Assembly (NCBI GenBank): GCA_943736015.1
Contig: OX031059.1
Span: 20,212,001 to 20,276,000, forward strand
DNA length: 64,000 nucleotides
Direction of reading: 5' to 3'
Source: Tridacna crocea
Taxonomy: Eukaryota > Mollusca > Bivalvia > Cardiida > Cardiidae
Below, piece after piece: positions 52,361-63,284 of this stretch. The notes beneath the pieces are model-generated. The model was not told the origin of the DNA. It saw nothing but the letters and a program-made list of their open reading frames with translations, and did no database searches. The position numbers were made by a program, and so were the translations under genes. Every line of letters begins with the position of its first letter. The stretch's first letter is position 1.

Positions 52361-52599
52361 GTCCTGTATCTGCATTATCCCCCTGTAATAACATTAACAG
52401 CCTCCTGGGGTCGTCGTCCACATAGGAAGCCGGTGGCGACGAAAATAAAAGCAAATTCAGTCAATAAAAATATAAGGTTTGATTGACTAAACATATGAAG
52501 AGAAGAAATACACTGTTTTACTAACCACAGGATAGAGAAATACTCGAAATATAGTCCACAAATCACATCGAAGTGGACTCTAGTGACACATCACTAAAT

Positions 52600-55237
52600 C
52601 ACTGTATGGAAACTCTGTACGGGAGATTTCTTCGGTGAATTCAAGATGGCGGACACGTGTTATTGACAAAGTAAGTGTCGTTTAATTTTGGTCCAAACTT
52701 GTTTCAAATTGCATCCCCTACAACGAGTAAGGTACCAATCTAAAGAGCTTTGATTGAAAAAATCAAGCGATAGTAGCTTATGAGAAAACGGGAGTGCCTC
52801 TTGTCCGTAATCCCGCGCTGAACATGATGTTTTGATGAAGTTGAAAAACTAAGCGGGAGACAGAAAGAAAACTGGCTTTATTTCATCGAATAGAAAGCTA
52901 ATGATAAAAGAATGTGCCTCGATCGGTGGGGAAATGTAATATTCTTACAACTGTAACCAAAATACGTTGCTTATATTTACTAATTTAGCTGTTATAAAGT
53001 TTTGAAATTTTGCATGGTGTACTCTTCGGTGCAAACCGAAACTAAACTACTGGACGGTTGGGTGATCGGAATTTCTGTACGCTTCGGTAACAAATATGAA
53101 GTCAAAAATCTGTACGCTTCGGTGAAAACGATTAAGAGAGGAAAAAAGGAAATGTACGAACACCTACATGGGTCATGCATTTACTTGATGTTTTTATGTT
53201 TAACTCAAAGAAACGTGATGTATAAACCGCAACTTCGTACACTAAAATGGCTCGTTATTGAGAAGTGCTGAGCAACATGAACAGAAGCATCTTGTATACA
53301 TGTATATGTGCCTTTAACATAAAAATAATAAACTTAAGGTTTTTGTCTTGGTCTGACACCAAAATGTAGAAGCCATCCACAGTATAATCATCAAAAACGC
53401 ATAATGTGAACAGCGAAATATAGAACCGTACAGGTCTCCTCCATCATCATTTATTGATCAGGGGTCCTCCGTGGCGCAGTATGTAATGTAGATTTTTAGT
53501 AGCTTTTTGTTGATGGTGTTGGTTAGAATTCCACAAAGGACACTGGTTATGTTTGTATGTCTGTTTGCGACGCATTTTTAGAACCAAAGCCCAGTGCTGG
53601 TGAACACATGAAGCACTTTCAGAGCAAACTTTGTGTTGATCGGACCAGAACCATTTGGAAAGCCATATAAAGCCCGAATCAAACAATGATACATCTCTGA
53701 GCTTTGGCTTGACTTTTCAAACACTAAGAACCGGCAGTGAAAAATGCAATAGAAAACTCCTTTGTGCACTGCTATATAGCTCATTTTTAATTTACATTGA
53801 TATCGCATAAGTGATCATTCTATTATTCTTTATACCTTCAGAGACCTTTTGAAAAAAATAATCGTATGCCTGCTATTAAACTCACATTTTAAAAGAGTTT
53901 TGCTTTAGCACAAATTATGCGTTTTTTCTTTAATTGAAATAGTCAATTTTCATACATTGATAGAACAGAAATTCAGCCTAGAAGAACCATGGCTCTCTTT
54001 TCATTTAGGGGATAAAACACTGATTTCGACCTTAATTTTCAAAGTATCAAATCCTTTGACTAGGAACTCTGGATGATTATACAACACACCCAGACAACTG
54101 TATCTTCATTACATCGTTTTCTGAGTTACGCCCCCTTTCTATCATCCTTTTGTAAGCATTTCCAAGGGAAATTGTCCTCATTCCGTAGCTTTCATTTTAA
54201 AGCTTTTATAAACTCCCACTGTATGTTTCAGTTACACGGATGAGGAACTACTTTAGTGATTTTTTTTCTTCTGCTTTCAGTGTTCTACTAAAGAATTATA
54301 TACATGGAACTTAATTTTTTTTGGTTACATTCTGTTAATAATATATTTTTATTTTGTTACACTCCGGTATTTAGTATACTATACCCGATTAAAAGGTCTT
54401 GATCGAGGTCATCTGAATACGTTCATACATTGTAGTTTTATCTGGGGATAAGTTTTTTTAAATCACACTAATTTTAAAGACTTTCAAACTGACTCGTATT
54501 TTTCGTTTAGAAAATAGGAATAACAAAGAATTCTCTATCAAATCCTTACAAAGCAAGGAAACCATGGCGTGACTCATTTTTGACATAACAAACAAGATAT
54601 AGAGTAAATGACACAAATAGGTTTCATGTACTTGTATAAGGAATTCTCGCTGTGCGTGAAATACATGTAACAAGTAGACTGTTCTAGATAGCATTTTTCT
54701 CCTTTAATCGTTTTCACCGAAGCGTACAGATTTTTGACTTCATATTTGTTACCGAAGCGTACAGAAATTCCGATCACCCAGCCGTACATTAGTTTAGTTT
54801 CGGTTTGCACCGAAGAGTACACAATGCAAAATTTCAAAACTTTGTAACAGCTAAATCAGTAAATATAAGCAACGTATTTTGGTACAGATGTAAGTGTATT
54901 ACATTTCCCCACTGACCGAGGCACATTCTTTTATCATTAGCTTTCTATTCGACGAAATAAAGCCAGTTTTCTTCCGGTCTCCCGCTTAGTTTTTCAACTT
55001 CATCAAAACATCGTGTTCAACGTGGGATTACGGACAAGAGGCACTCCCGTTTTCTCAAAAGCTATTATCGCTTGATTTTTCAATCAAAGCTCTTTAGATT
55101 GGTACCTTACCCGTTGTAGGGGATGCAATTTGAAACAAGTTCGGACCAAAATTAAACGGCACTTACTTTGTCAATAACACGTGTCCGCCATCTTGAATTC
55201 ACCGAAGAAATTTCCCGTACAGAGTTTCCATACAGTG
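52600..55237. mobile_element. 2.6 kb foldback element with 5 bp target duplication
   Basis: Arms of ~550 bp: 52600-53150 and inverted 54692-55237, with only scattered differences. Termini CACTGTATGG / CCATACAGTG, flanked by TAAAT on both sides (52595-52599, 55238-55242). Near the inner end of each arm GTAC(G/T)CTTCGGT occurs three times. Each arm carries AAGATGGCGG ~35 bp from its tip. The 1.5 kb interior has short frames only and no recognisable transposase. A 5 bp duplication and a CAC(T/A)(G/A)T start recall Transib/RAG-type elements, but the superfamily is an inference. Confidence 0.85.
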
Positions 55238-55242
55238 TAAAT

Positions 55243-56580
55243 AGACAAGTTCTAAAAGTTCAAAGTTAATGTAACCAGGTGTATATAGATTGGGGTTTGT
55301 TCTGTATTGCTTTAGAGGGACATGGTCCGCCGCAACAGTTCACCGGGTTGAGTGCGAGTTTTGTAAGCGAAAAATCTCGAAGCATTTCATTTTTCAGGTT
55401 CGATTCCTACGAATTGCCAACAAAAAAGGTACTTGGAGAATTTTGGATGAGACACCAAAACAAGGACCCGTTTGACGAAGCTATACACCGAACAGTTTGA
55501 AGAACCGTAACTATGGATTGATTACGGCCTGTATCTTGCACAATCCCCGTTACATAGTACTGAACCTTCTTGTGGCGTCGCCTTTATGAAATCAAAGCGT
55601 TGAGAACGCTGAAGTGGCATTTGTCAAGGAAACCCATTGTGTGGAATTGATAGTTTGAAAGAAACAGAGATATATTGTTCAAATAATGTATTGGCTTAAA
55701 AGTCAACGTACTTAGCAAATGAATACCTTTTCGGTTGAAGGGAGAGTACTCATGACAAAGTTTGGTTTATTTTTGTATATGTGTCTCCCTTTGATCAGTA
55801 GGAGGAAGCAGGAGTAACGCCCCTTGACAGAAGGATGCATGACGAATAGAGAGAAAAATGCTTGTTGATATATCGAACAAAATTAAGTTTGTTCCTGACA
55901 ATTATAAGTTTGAAATACTAGTATCTCTAGCCTTTTACATTTAATTTCCAACATTACAATCGAGCTATGAATATTCATGAGCAATGAAATGGAGTAGCGC
56001 TCAGTCATAGGACGAACAAGCCATGGAACGGATTGGTTTTGGAACGAAAAAGCCCAGGGTCAGTAGGCAAATTTGTATCATTTCGCCAATAAAAGGCTAT
56101 TAGCGGGAGAAGCTATTTTCAATCAAAAATAAGTATCTCAACGATCGATGGCCTCGCCCAATGTATTTTAATATGCCATTTCAAATTACATATCTGAGTG
56201 CCACCGAAAAACTCATTTACCTGAGAAAAAATGAGTTTAACTTGATTGATCCTTCGGCTTTGCACAAAATAAGATACATGGATATCAAAATCCAATCTTG
56301 AACTCATAGTGGTGTTGTCTTCGACAAATACCACAAAAATCCATGTTGTTTTAGTTAGCTTTGTAGAGATGTGGCAGAATTTTGAAAAGTGAACAACGAG
56401 TTTGTTGGTTTGATCTTGTTTTGGACATGTTAACTATTGGCCCGTTTCACACTGTCACGCATACAACAGAGTTATGCTGGGTTCGATCATTGTGACAGAT
56501 CAAGCCGAGATACGTCAACCTAGCCTTGCAGGTAGGCTATCGACTAACCATCCAAAACACCAGTCTTACAAACATTATCA
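55243..56580. other. Repeat-poor stretch
   Basis: Apart from the 40 bp repeat at 55589-55628, nothing is recognised. Frames near 55279-55500 show no certain domain. Confidence 0.45.
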
Positions 56581-56589
56581 GAGGGGTGC

Positions 56590-56850
56590 TTGTATGGATG
56601 GTAAAAATAGATGGATAAATGGATAGTTTGAGCAAGGGGTTAAAAATGGAGGGAATTAAGAAAGATACGATTCACGGGTTATTGATAGATTGTGGACTTA
56701 TGAATGGCTGGAGCGACGGAGGGATCTGTGATAAGATGAACGAATGGACTGAAGAGGAAAAAGTGGATAATGGTTCGGTACATTAGTGGACGAATGGATA
56801 GATTAGCGGTCAGATAGATGGATCAAATGACACATGGATGGAAGGACGGA
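56590..56850. repeat. Degenerate ATGGA repeat tract
   Basis: Many imperfect ATGGATGG, GAATGGA and GATGGAT words over ~260 bp; old tetranucleotide repeat. Confidence 0.6.
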
Positions 56851-57174
56851 AAATATGACCGTCGCATTAAAAAAGAATCATCTTCATGTTTTATCTTGAA
56901 GATAAATTGAACATCATCCGAACGAGATCTGGGGTTATTTTGAAATTGTCAAAACCCCATGACGCAGAACAAGTAACCTATCCCCCAGTTTCCAGTGGCC
57001 TACAGTGTATTTTATGTGGCCGGGCCTGTACATAACTCTCTCTAATGTTCACAATACCTCACATTTTTTGTCAGTTTCCTCAGCTTTTTTTCTCTGAAAT
57101 CATTTATTTAAATATACATGTGGGTTTTTCCCTATTTCGAAATAATTCATTGGTTGAATTCTTTTTTACAGCCC

Positions 57175-57343
57175 AAAGACAGAAGGCTTCTTAAGATATC
57201 GTAGGCAACCAGCATTCTTTCCTTTTCCCAAACTGTTTTCTACCCTATCAAGAAAAGAAATCGTCAATTAAGCAAAATTTGATTTGTCGTTTGGAATGCT
57301 TTGAATCTGGTCGGGTACACGTTGTTGTCGTTTAGTTAAAAGT
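57175..57343 (+). mobile_element. HPA copy, left arm lost
   Basis: AGACAGAAGGCTTC, then GCAACCAGCATTCTTTCCTT (loop and right arm only), TTTGATTTGTCGTTTGGAAT. A further degenerate copy lies at about 57380-57520. Confidence 0.55.
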
Positions 57344-57539
57344 TAAACAACTGACAAATCAATGAACTACAGTTTGATTAACCCTTTGCCAGACTGTCCA
57401 GCGTTAAAAAACATTAGAGATAGGGCTTTTAGAAACATCGTGGTAAGAAAGATTTTTTAATGTCCTGTAAATGCAAGACACGCTCAATTTTCTATCCGGA
57501 TGTAAAAGCTTTCGATATGGCCTTCAACAAATGATGCGA

Positions 57540-57905
57540 AAGGGGGCGTTGCCTGCGCCTGTGATATTCTTCGAAGATTCGACCTATCTTATATGACGCA
57601 TCACTCTCCGCGGTATCGGGAAGATTGTAGTAATACGCGCTATAAAGTAGCGATGGAGAAAATGGCTTTTATCAATACGTTTGAGGAAAAGTCAGGCTAG
57701 TTTTAGTTCCATATTTCTCTAAACTGCTGGTCATAGCTGAATGAACCGCACCAGGTAGCGTTTTATTGAGTAAACGTTTATTTTAAAACATATTTTGAAA
57801 TTCAAAGCAACGGCTATCGCGTAGAAAAGCGGTCCGGCTCTGTACCCAGAATGCCCAAATTAAATAGATAAGTATTTGTAGAACGCCATCTAGAGGGAGA
57901 TAATG
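57540..57905 (+). repeat. F9 repeat, long copy
   Basis: GATATTCTTCGAAGATTCGA .. AATACGCGCTATAAAGTAGC .. GTAGCGTTTTATTGAGTAAA .. CGCCATCTAGAGGGAGATAA. An inverted copy spans 59280-59660. The unit type is unknown. Confidence 0.7.
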
Positions 57906-58245
57906 GCGCAAGGGGGAATCCGAACTTTTGCGTTAAGTGTTTTCAAAGATTACCCTCTGCATTCCGCGAAGACTAATCTGAGGCGACATTTTCCGTATTA
58001 ATGTTATTTTCTGTTTCATGCAAGTCTGCTGTAGAATAAAATCTAAAGTAGTCGTAAAATGCCGTCTCGGATTAGCCTGCGACAAATTAAACGTAACTCC
58101 ATAATTGAAATTTGTGTACAGCAGGGTATGAAACATTGTGGGAAAAAGAGAATATGTTGGTTACCGGCATTTTCTCCCTCTTTCCCACAGTGTTTTCTCA
58201 ATGTCTTCACGGGGTCATCAAAAGTAGGGATTGTGAGGTAAAGGG
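57905..58245 (-). mobile_element. F3 fragment fused to a truncated HPA
   Basis: F3 (GGATTAGCCTGC) breaks at about 58082 and continues as an HPA minus copy without its distal end (ACAAATTAAACGTAACTCCA), ending GTGAGGTAAAGGG at TTAA 58246-58249. Confidence 0.65.
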
Positions 58246-58262
58246 TTAAACAACCTATTTAA

Positions 58263-58484
58263 CCCTTTTCCAAACAAGCCCTGGTTTTTACGTGTCTGCA
58301 GTACAAGTCTTTAGAAAACACTGTGGGAAAATGAGAAATTGCTCGTAACGAGCATTTTCTCCTTTTCTCACAATATTTTCTATCCTTCACAAAACAAATT
58401 TCAAATTTTCGGTCACTTTTATTTTGTCGTCTGCAAGTGCTTCCAATTTGGAACAGTCTAAAATTTTTGTGGCTTGGTAAAGAG
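58263..58484 (+). mobile_element. HPA chimera: HPA-2 left half, HPA-1 right half
   Basis: TTAA at 58259-58262 and 58485-58488. The left half matches HPA-2 (CTGCAGTACAAGTCTT; arm GAGAAATTGCTCG). The right half matches HPA-1 (CACAAAACAAATTTCAAATT; arm CGAGCATTTTCTC). The switch lies at the palindrome. Confidence 0.85.
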
Positions 58485-58488
58485 TTAA

Positions 58489-58707
58489 CCCTTTCCCAAA
58501 CAAGCCCTGGTTTTTAGGTGTCTGCAGTAAAAGTCTTTTGAAAACACTGTGGGAAAAGGAGAAATTGCTCGTAACGAGCAATTTCTCCTTTTCCCACAGC
58601 GTTTTCTACCCTTTTTGAGAACTTGCTGCCATATTCTCAAAATCTAAAATTTTTGTCTGCAAACTCTTTGTTTGGGCCAGTCTATTAATTTGTCGTTTGG
58701 GAAAGGG
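58489..58707 (+). mobile_element. HPA-2 MITE
   Basis: TTAA at 58485-58488 and 58708-58711. CCCTTTCCCAAACAAGCCCT start; loop CTCGTAACGAG; GTTTGGGAAAGGG end. Confidence 0.9.
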
Positions 58708-59185
58708 TTAAATAGAGAACAAGCAACTGGATGTATATGATATTATAAATCTTACACAAGAACGGGGTGTTATGCGGTTGAAAAAGGGAGTCCTGAGGCT
58801 ACGAGTTCTTTTTTTTTTTTAACCGCAACAAACCCCATTCGAGTGACAGATTTTTAATATTACACACAGCCTGTTGATTATGATATATATCATATTCATA
58901 ATATATTCACCCCTTTTTATTATAAATCAATCATCAAAAATGTTACAATGAGCGATATTGGAAAAAAGTAGTTCGGGCGAACATTCTAAAACTATGTTAT
59001 CACTAGTGATGTTACCGTATTTATCATCACTAGTGGTTCACTGTGGCATACCGATAAGAATATATTGGTTGGTTATTTGCGTTTATTTATGGTCGCTACC
59101 GGTTGCCCATCTGAGCGACGCCCCCAGAAGACGGTTAGTTGTTACGGGAGATAGTGCAAGGATACAAGTCGAAACTACTGAGAGT

Positions 59186-59276
59186 TACGCCTGGTTCTTT
59201 AACGTGCTCGGCGTATAGCACCGTCACACGGGACCTCGGTTTAATGTCTCATCCGAAAGACTATTGGTAATTTTAG
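59186..59276 (-). repeat. SINE-like 3' segment
   Basis: On the minus strand: TTCGGATGAGACATTAAACC, GAGGTCCCGTGTGACGGTGC, GAGCACGTTAAAGAACCAGG. This looks like a widely dispersed invertebrate SINE-type segment, recalled but not searched. Confidence 0.45.
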
Positions 59277-59279
59277 TTG

Positions 59280-59660
59280 GCCAGTCGGGGATAAGAATGT
59301 ACCTCATTATCTCCCGCTAGATGGCATTCTATAAATACTCATCTATCTAATGTGGGCATCCTGGGTACAGAGCCGAACTACTTTCCTACGCGACAACAAT
59401 TACTTTGAATTTCAAACTAAAATAAACGTTTTAACTCAATAAAACGCTACCTCGTGCAATTCACTCAGCTATGATCAGCAGTTTAGAGAAATCTTGAGCT
59501 AAAGCAGGTCTCATTCCTCCTCAAATGTATTGATAAAAGCTATTTGCTATATTGCTACTTTATAGAGCGTAATATTACAGTCTGTCCGCTTTCGGGGCAA
59601 GTGATGCTAGTGATATAAGACAGGTAGAATCTTCGAAGAATATGACATGCACAGACAACG
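59280..59660 (-). repeat. F9 repeat, inverted copy
   Basis: TTATCTCCCGCTAGATGGCA .. TTTTAACTCAATAAAACGCT .. GCTACTTTATAGAGCG .. AATCTTCGAAGAATATGACA, the reverse of 57540-57905. Confidence 0.7.
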
Positions 59661-59772
59661 GAATATACTTAAAAAAAAGGAAACGTGTTCTGGTACCTTA
59701 TTAATTGCGTTATTGACGGCAAAGATAAAAGAAAAATCAAGTGCTGTTTTGAGTTTATAATATACATGTATA

Positions 59773-60036
59773 CAGTCAGACATAAGTTAAGCATCACCAG
59801 AACAAATTTTGTCATATTTTTTTTCTTTAATGGATAACCTTTTATTTGGTATATGTTCAAGCTATGCACGGACCCACTGGACAAGTAACAGGCTGATTTA
59901 TGAGCCAAATGAAAGGATGGCTACGAGAAAACTTTACGAAGCCCAGAAATGGCAAATTGTGGGCATAAGTAATGCTGGTCTAAGCATATGGGCTATTGGT
60001 GGTCAGTTTTGGTGATACTTTCCTTATGTCTGACTG
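59773..60036 (+). mobile_element. Tc1/mariner deletion derivative
   Basis: Terminal inverted repeats CAGTCAGACATAAG / CTTATGTCTGACTG, each flanked by TA (59771-59772, 60037-60038). Keeps only the N-terminal fragment of a transposase reading frame, then runs straight into the right terminus. Confidence 0.8.
59917..60015 (+). pseudogene. Tc1/mariner transposase N-terminal HTH remnant
   Basis: ATG at 59917 opens MATRKLYEAQKWQIVGISNA GLSIWAIGGQF, then a stop. The pattern (basic start, W-x-I-x-G, A-G-(L/M)-S, I-G-x-x-F) fits the first helix-turn-helix of Tc1-like transposases. The second HTH and the DDE catalytic domain are deleted, so it cannot act as a transposase. Confidence 0.6.
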
Positions 60037-60039
60037 TAT

Positions 60040-60450
60040 ATATGCTGGAAAAATTTAATCAAACGTTTCCGTTACACATAGATAATGCCCATCCAAGATC
60101 GTAGATTGTTCAGAGTTTAACGGCTTTTTCAAAATTATTTCAATTATATCGCGGCGGTCAGGGCACCTATCCATGCTGTTCTGAAGTTTCTGTTACCAGT
60201 ACTTCGTACAATACTCTTTCCACAGCCACTGGCTACTTTTCAAGCACAACCATTGTGTAAACAATAATTTTCGATAAGAGTCAAAAATTAATCATCGTTC
60301 CTCGGAATCAAGTTAGCTAAGCAGGGGAAATAAACCAACGACCCCCTGTGCAAATTTCTGTATGTTACCTACTGCGTTACTGATTCTCAACGACAGTCAA
60401 AGAGGTGGGACATTGTGGAAGTCAGGATATGCTGATAAACCAACCCCAAG
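60040..60450. other. Stretch without supported features
   Basis: No recognised repeat or coding region. Confidence 0.4.
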
Positions 60451-60455
60451 TTTAA

Positions 60456-60673
60456 CCCATTACCACACAATCCCTACTTTTGACACCCCTGAGAAAGAAG
60501 CCTTTTGAAAACATTGTGGGAAAAGGAGAAAATGCTGGTTTCTCTTTTCTCCTTTTCCCACAATGTTTTCTACCCTTTCCAAATCAAGTTTCATTTTTTG
60601 ATTCACATTTATTTTGTCGTCTGCAAATGCTTTTAATTTGGACTACTCCAAAATTTTGTCGTGTGGTAAAGAG
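60456..60673 (+). mobile_element. HPA-1 MITE with altered loop
   Basis: TTAA at 60452-60455 and 60674-60677. The left arm is intact to ATGCTGGT; the loop side reads TTCTCTTTTCTCC, so the inner ~10 bp of the right arm is replaced. Confidence 0.85.
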
Positions 60674-60677
60674 TTAA

Positions 60678-60846
60678 CCTGTTACCATAGAATCACGTAT
60701 TATAACGATGCTTATCTAAACGGCTTTTGAAAACCTTGTGGGGAAAGGAGAAAACGTTGGTAACCAGCATTTTCTCCATTTCCGACAACATTTTCTGTCC
60801 TGCCAAATACAAATTCCATCGTTTGAACCACCTTTATTTTTGTGGT
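60678..60846 (+). mobile_element. HPA copy, distal end lost
   Basis: Shares TTAA 60674-60677. CTGTTACCATAGAATCACGT start, core AACGTTGGTAACCAGCATTT; breaks off after CCACCTTTATTTTTGTGG. Confidence 0.7.
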
Positions 60847-61043
60847 ACGTATTTTTTTTCAATAAAGTAATAAAGGTGAGTCTACAGCTTGAATAAACTT
60901 TGGTAGATTGGTATAGAAAATAATGAGACCATTTTGTGGTCATTATGAATTTGACTAACCTGACCCTTGGAGTGCAAGAATGCGGATCAGAAAATGTCAC
61001 ATTATTATACTGCAAAGAAATTTCTCGTGATCTGATTACTTAA

Positions 61044-61265
61044 CTCATTACCACACAATCCCTACGTTTGACGCCCCTCAGAAAGAAGCCTTTAGAAAAC
61101 ATTGTGGGAAAAGGAGAAAATGCTGGTAACCAACATTTTCTCCTTTTTCTCACAATGTTTTCTACCCTTCACGAAACAAATTTCAAATTTTCACTCACTT
61201 TTATTTTGTCGTCTGCAAATGCTTTCAATTTGGACCAGTCTAACATATTGTCGTTTGGTAATGAG
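61044..61265 (+). mobile_element. HPA-1 MITE
   Basis: TTAA at 61040-61043 and 61266-61269. CTCATTACCACACAATCCCT start; palindrome at about 61097-61162. Confidence 0.88.
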
Positions 61266-61530
61266 TTAACATACCCGACATGAATCAAAATGCATGCAGC
61301 AAGGATAGGCTTGTAGTTTCCTGTGCATCATGCTACGATAAATCCGCGAGTGATTGCTGTAAAGCGAATAATCCTAAATTGCATCGATGACGTGGTACAC
61401 TGTCATTTAGAGGCGAAGCGTCGACCCTTCATGTTCGCCAGCCCTCATAGTTCACTGGTAAAAACCACGTAAAAGCCAGTTTCCCTTTTGAGTGCCCCGT
61501 AAACATCACACGTGCAACACAACATCCAAA

Positions 61531-61623
61531 ATGGCGTCGTCGATCAATCACCAGATTGCACATTTATGCACCAAACTGCACGTTTTAGTGACGTCAGTTT
61601 CCGGTGACGTCAGATTTCATTGA
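61531..61623 (+). CDS. Speculative 30-residue ORF beside CRE motifs
   Basis: CCAAAATGGCG gives a good initiation context for a 30-residue frame, MASSINHQIAHLCTKLHVLV.., that overlaps two CRE octamers. It could be a first exon, a leader ORF or chance. No family recognised. The wider region (61270-61945) otherwise holds nothing identifiable. Confidence 0.15.
   Translation: MASSINHQIAHLCTKLHVLVTSVSGDVRFH
61589..61612. promoter_or_regulatory. Two CRE-type TGACGTCA octamers
   Basis: Perfect palindromic TGACGTCA at 61589-61596 and 61605-61612, spaced 16 bp start to start. This matches CREB/ATF sites; no gene start nearby is certain. Confidence 0.35.
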
Positions 61624-61947
61624 ATTGGGGCACACAGAAGGGAATTTCTATTTCGTTAGCATACTCAATTCGTGAAATTATAAAACAGGAAATTTTCGCT
61701 TACTGCGCTTTGAAGGGTAATACTCTGCACGATAATAAATTCGTTGTACAGTCAAGTGGCAGGGGACTTGGTAACTTGTTTAGGGCAGTGGTGAATCATG
61801 TCGCCACCTCGTTTTTGGCGATCAGACAGTATGTTCTGGGTAGTCTGTTCTGGATAGAACATCAATTAGACAGAAATTGAATTTAATATTGGTAAAAATG
61901 TGGACGTTTATTCTGCGGGTTTTGGGCCTATTTTTGCACACCTTTTA

Positions 61948-62158
61948 CCCTTTACCACACAATCCCGACTTTTAACTACCCTGGGAATAAAGCCATTTGA
62001 AAACATTGCTGGAAAAGGAGAAAATGCTGGTAACCAGCATTTTCTCCCTTTCCCACAATGTTTTCTCCCCCCCCCTCCTTCCTAAAATTTCAATTTTTGA
62101 GTTTGTCGTCTGCAAATGTTTCCAAGTTGAACTAGTCTAAAATTTTGTCCTTTGGTAA
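61948..62158 (+). mobile_element. HPA-1 MITE
   Basis: CCCTTTACCACACAATCCCG start, palindrome at about 61999-62065, C-run (CTCCCCCCCCCTCC) after the core, end TTTGGTAAG without TTAA. Confidence 0.82.
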
Positions 62159-62386
62159 GTTTGCGGGTCAATATATTACACTAGTAGTAGAGCAAGCAAC
62201 AAACGCTGCATTGAAGTAAACAGCATTCTGGTATCCATTCTGAAACTACAGTCTAACATTTTAACAGCTTTCTTTCTTTTTTTATAAACAGACAAAATTC
62301 GATTTTAGTACATGGTTCTATAACATAGATTAATTGGAATCAACAATCGATCATTTATAATCAATTACATGCTCCCGTGACCCTTA

Positions 62387-62575
62387 AAGACCCCTGGGAA
62401 AGAAGCCTTTTGAGAAAAGGAGAAAATGCTGATAACCAACATTTTTTCTCCTTTCTTCCCAATGTTTTCGACCCTATCAAAGAAAATAAAATGCACTATC
62501 TCAGCCACTTTGAAATTGTCGTCTGCAAAAGTTTTCGATCTGGACAACACTAAAATTTTGTCGTCTGATAAAGAG
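62387..62575 (+). mobile_element. HPA MITE, 5' truncated
   Basis: Begins within the proximal half (CCCCTGGGAAAGAAGCCTTT). The left arm lacks its base (TTTTGAGAAAAGGAG); end GTCTGATAAAGAG; TTAA 62576-62579. Confidence 0.75.
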
Positions 62576-62579
62576 TTAA

Positions 62580-62798
62580 CCCATTCCCACACAATCCCTA
62601 CTACGCACCTGAGAAAGAAGCCTTTAGAAAACATTGTGGGAAAGAAGAAAATGCTAGTAACCAGCATTTTCTCCTTTTCCCGCAGTGTTTTTTACCCTTC
62701 ACAAAACAAATTTCAAATTTTCAGTCAGTTTAATTTTGTCGTCTGCAAATGCTTTCACTTTGAACCAGTCTAAAATATTGTCGTCTGATGATAATGAG
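62580..62798 (+). mobile_element. HPA-1 MITE
   Basis: Shares TTAA 62576-62579; right TTAA 62799-62802. CCCATTCCCACACAATCCCT start; loop TAGTAACCAG; one GATGAT duplication at the end. Confidence 0.83.
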
Positions 62799-62818
62799 TT
62801 AAAGCTGTCAGCGTGATC

Positions 62819-63024
62819 AGGGTCCGTACTCACCAACTATTATTAAGAACATTCTTAGTCTTATTCTTCAGAATTTCGTCAGTGTGAAAGTAACAGAACC
62901 TCTGATTGGCTAAACCATATAGTTTAGCCAATCAAAAATTTTGTTTCTTTCACTGTCAGAAAATCTTGAAGAATAAGACAAAGGGCGTACGTTCTTCAGA
63001 ATGATCGGTGAATACGAACCCAGA
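62819..63024. mobile_element. F6 MITE
   Basis: GGGTCCGTACTCACCAACTA / GATCGGTGAATACGAACCC ends; inner stem GTGAAAGTAACAGAACCTCT / AAAATTTTGTTTCTTTCAC is partly mismatched. Confidence 0.78.
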
Positions 63025-63284
63025 TGACAAAGGGGTAGAAATTACAATCATAGTTAAAATATTTCATTTCCATGGTGGCTGGTAAATGGTGACCACAACA
63101 CTGCAGTGCAATGCTCCAATAAAATGCATTTTTGTCTGCATAATATATTATTTGAGACTTCAAATCACACACTCATGGTGAAAAAAACGAGTTCACTTTG
63201 TTTACAAGACATTATATTGCTATCCTTGACACGTAGGTAACAGTGATAGATTCAGTCTTCTACCAGACGAAAGCACTTACTCAG

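Noticed and set aside
55279-55500. Possible DNA-binding HTH of a transposase (two overlapping frames with T-x-x-R-I-L..G-P-V-like ending)
   Set aside because: Resemblance needs a frameshift and only a few residues; not enough to support a call.
58958-59218. 86-residue frame with hydrophobic N-terminal part
   Set aside because: Its second half is the antisense of a dispersed SINE-like segment, so it is unlikely to be a gene.
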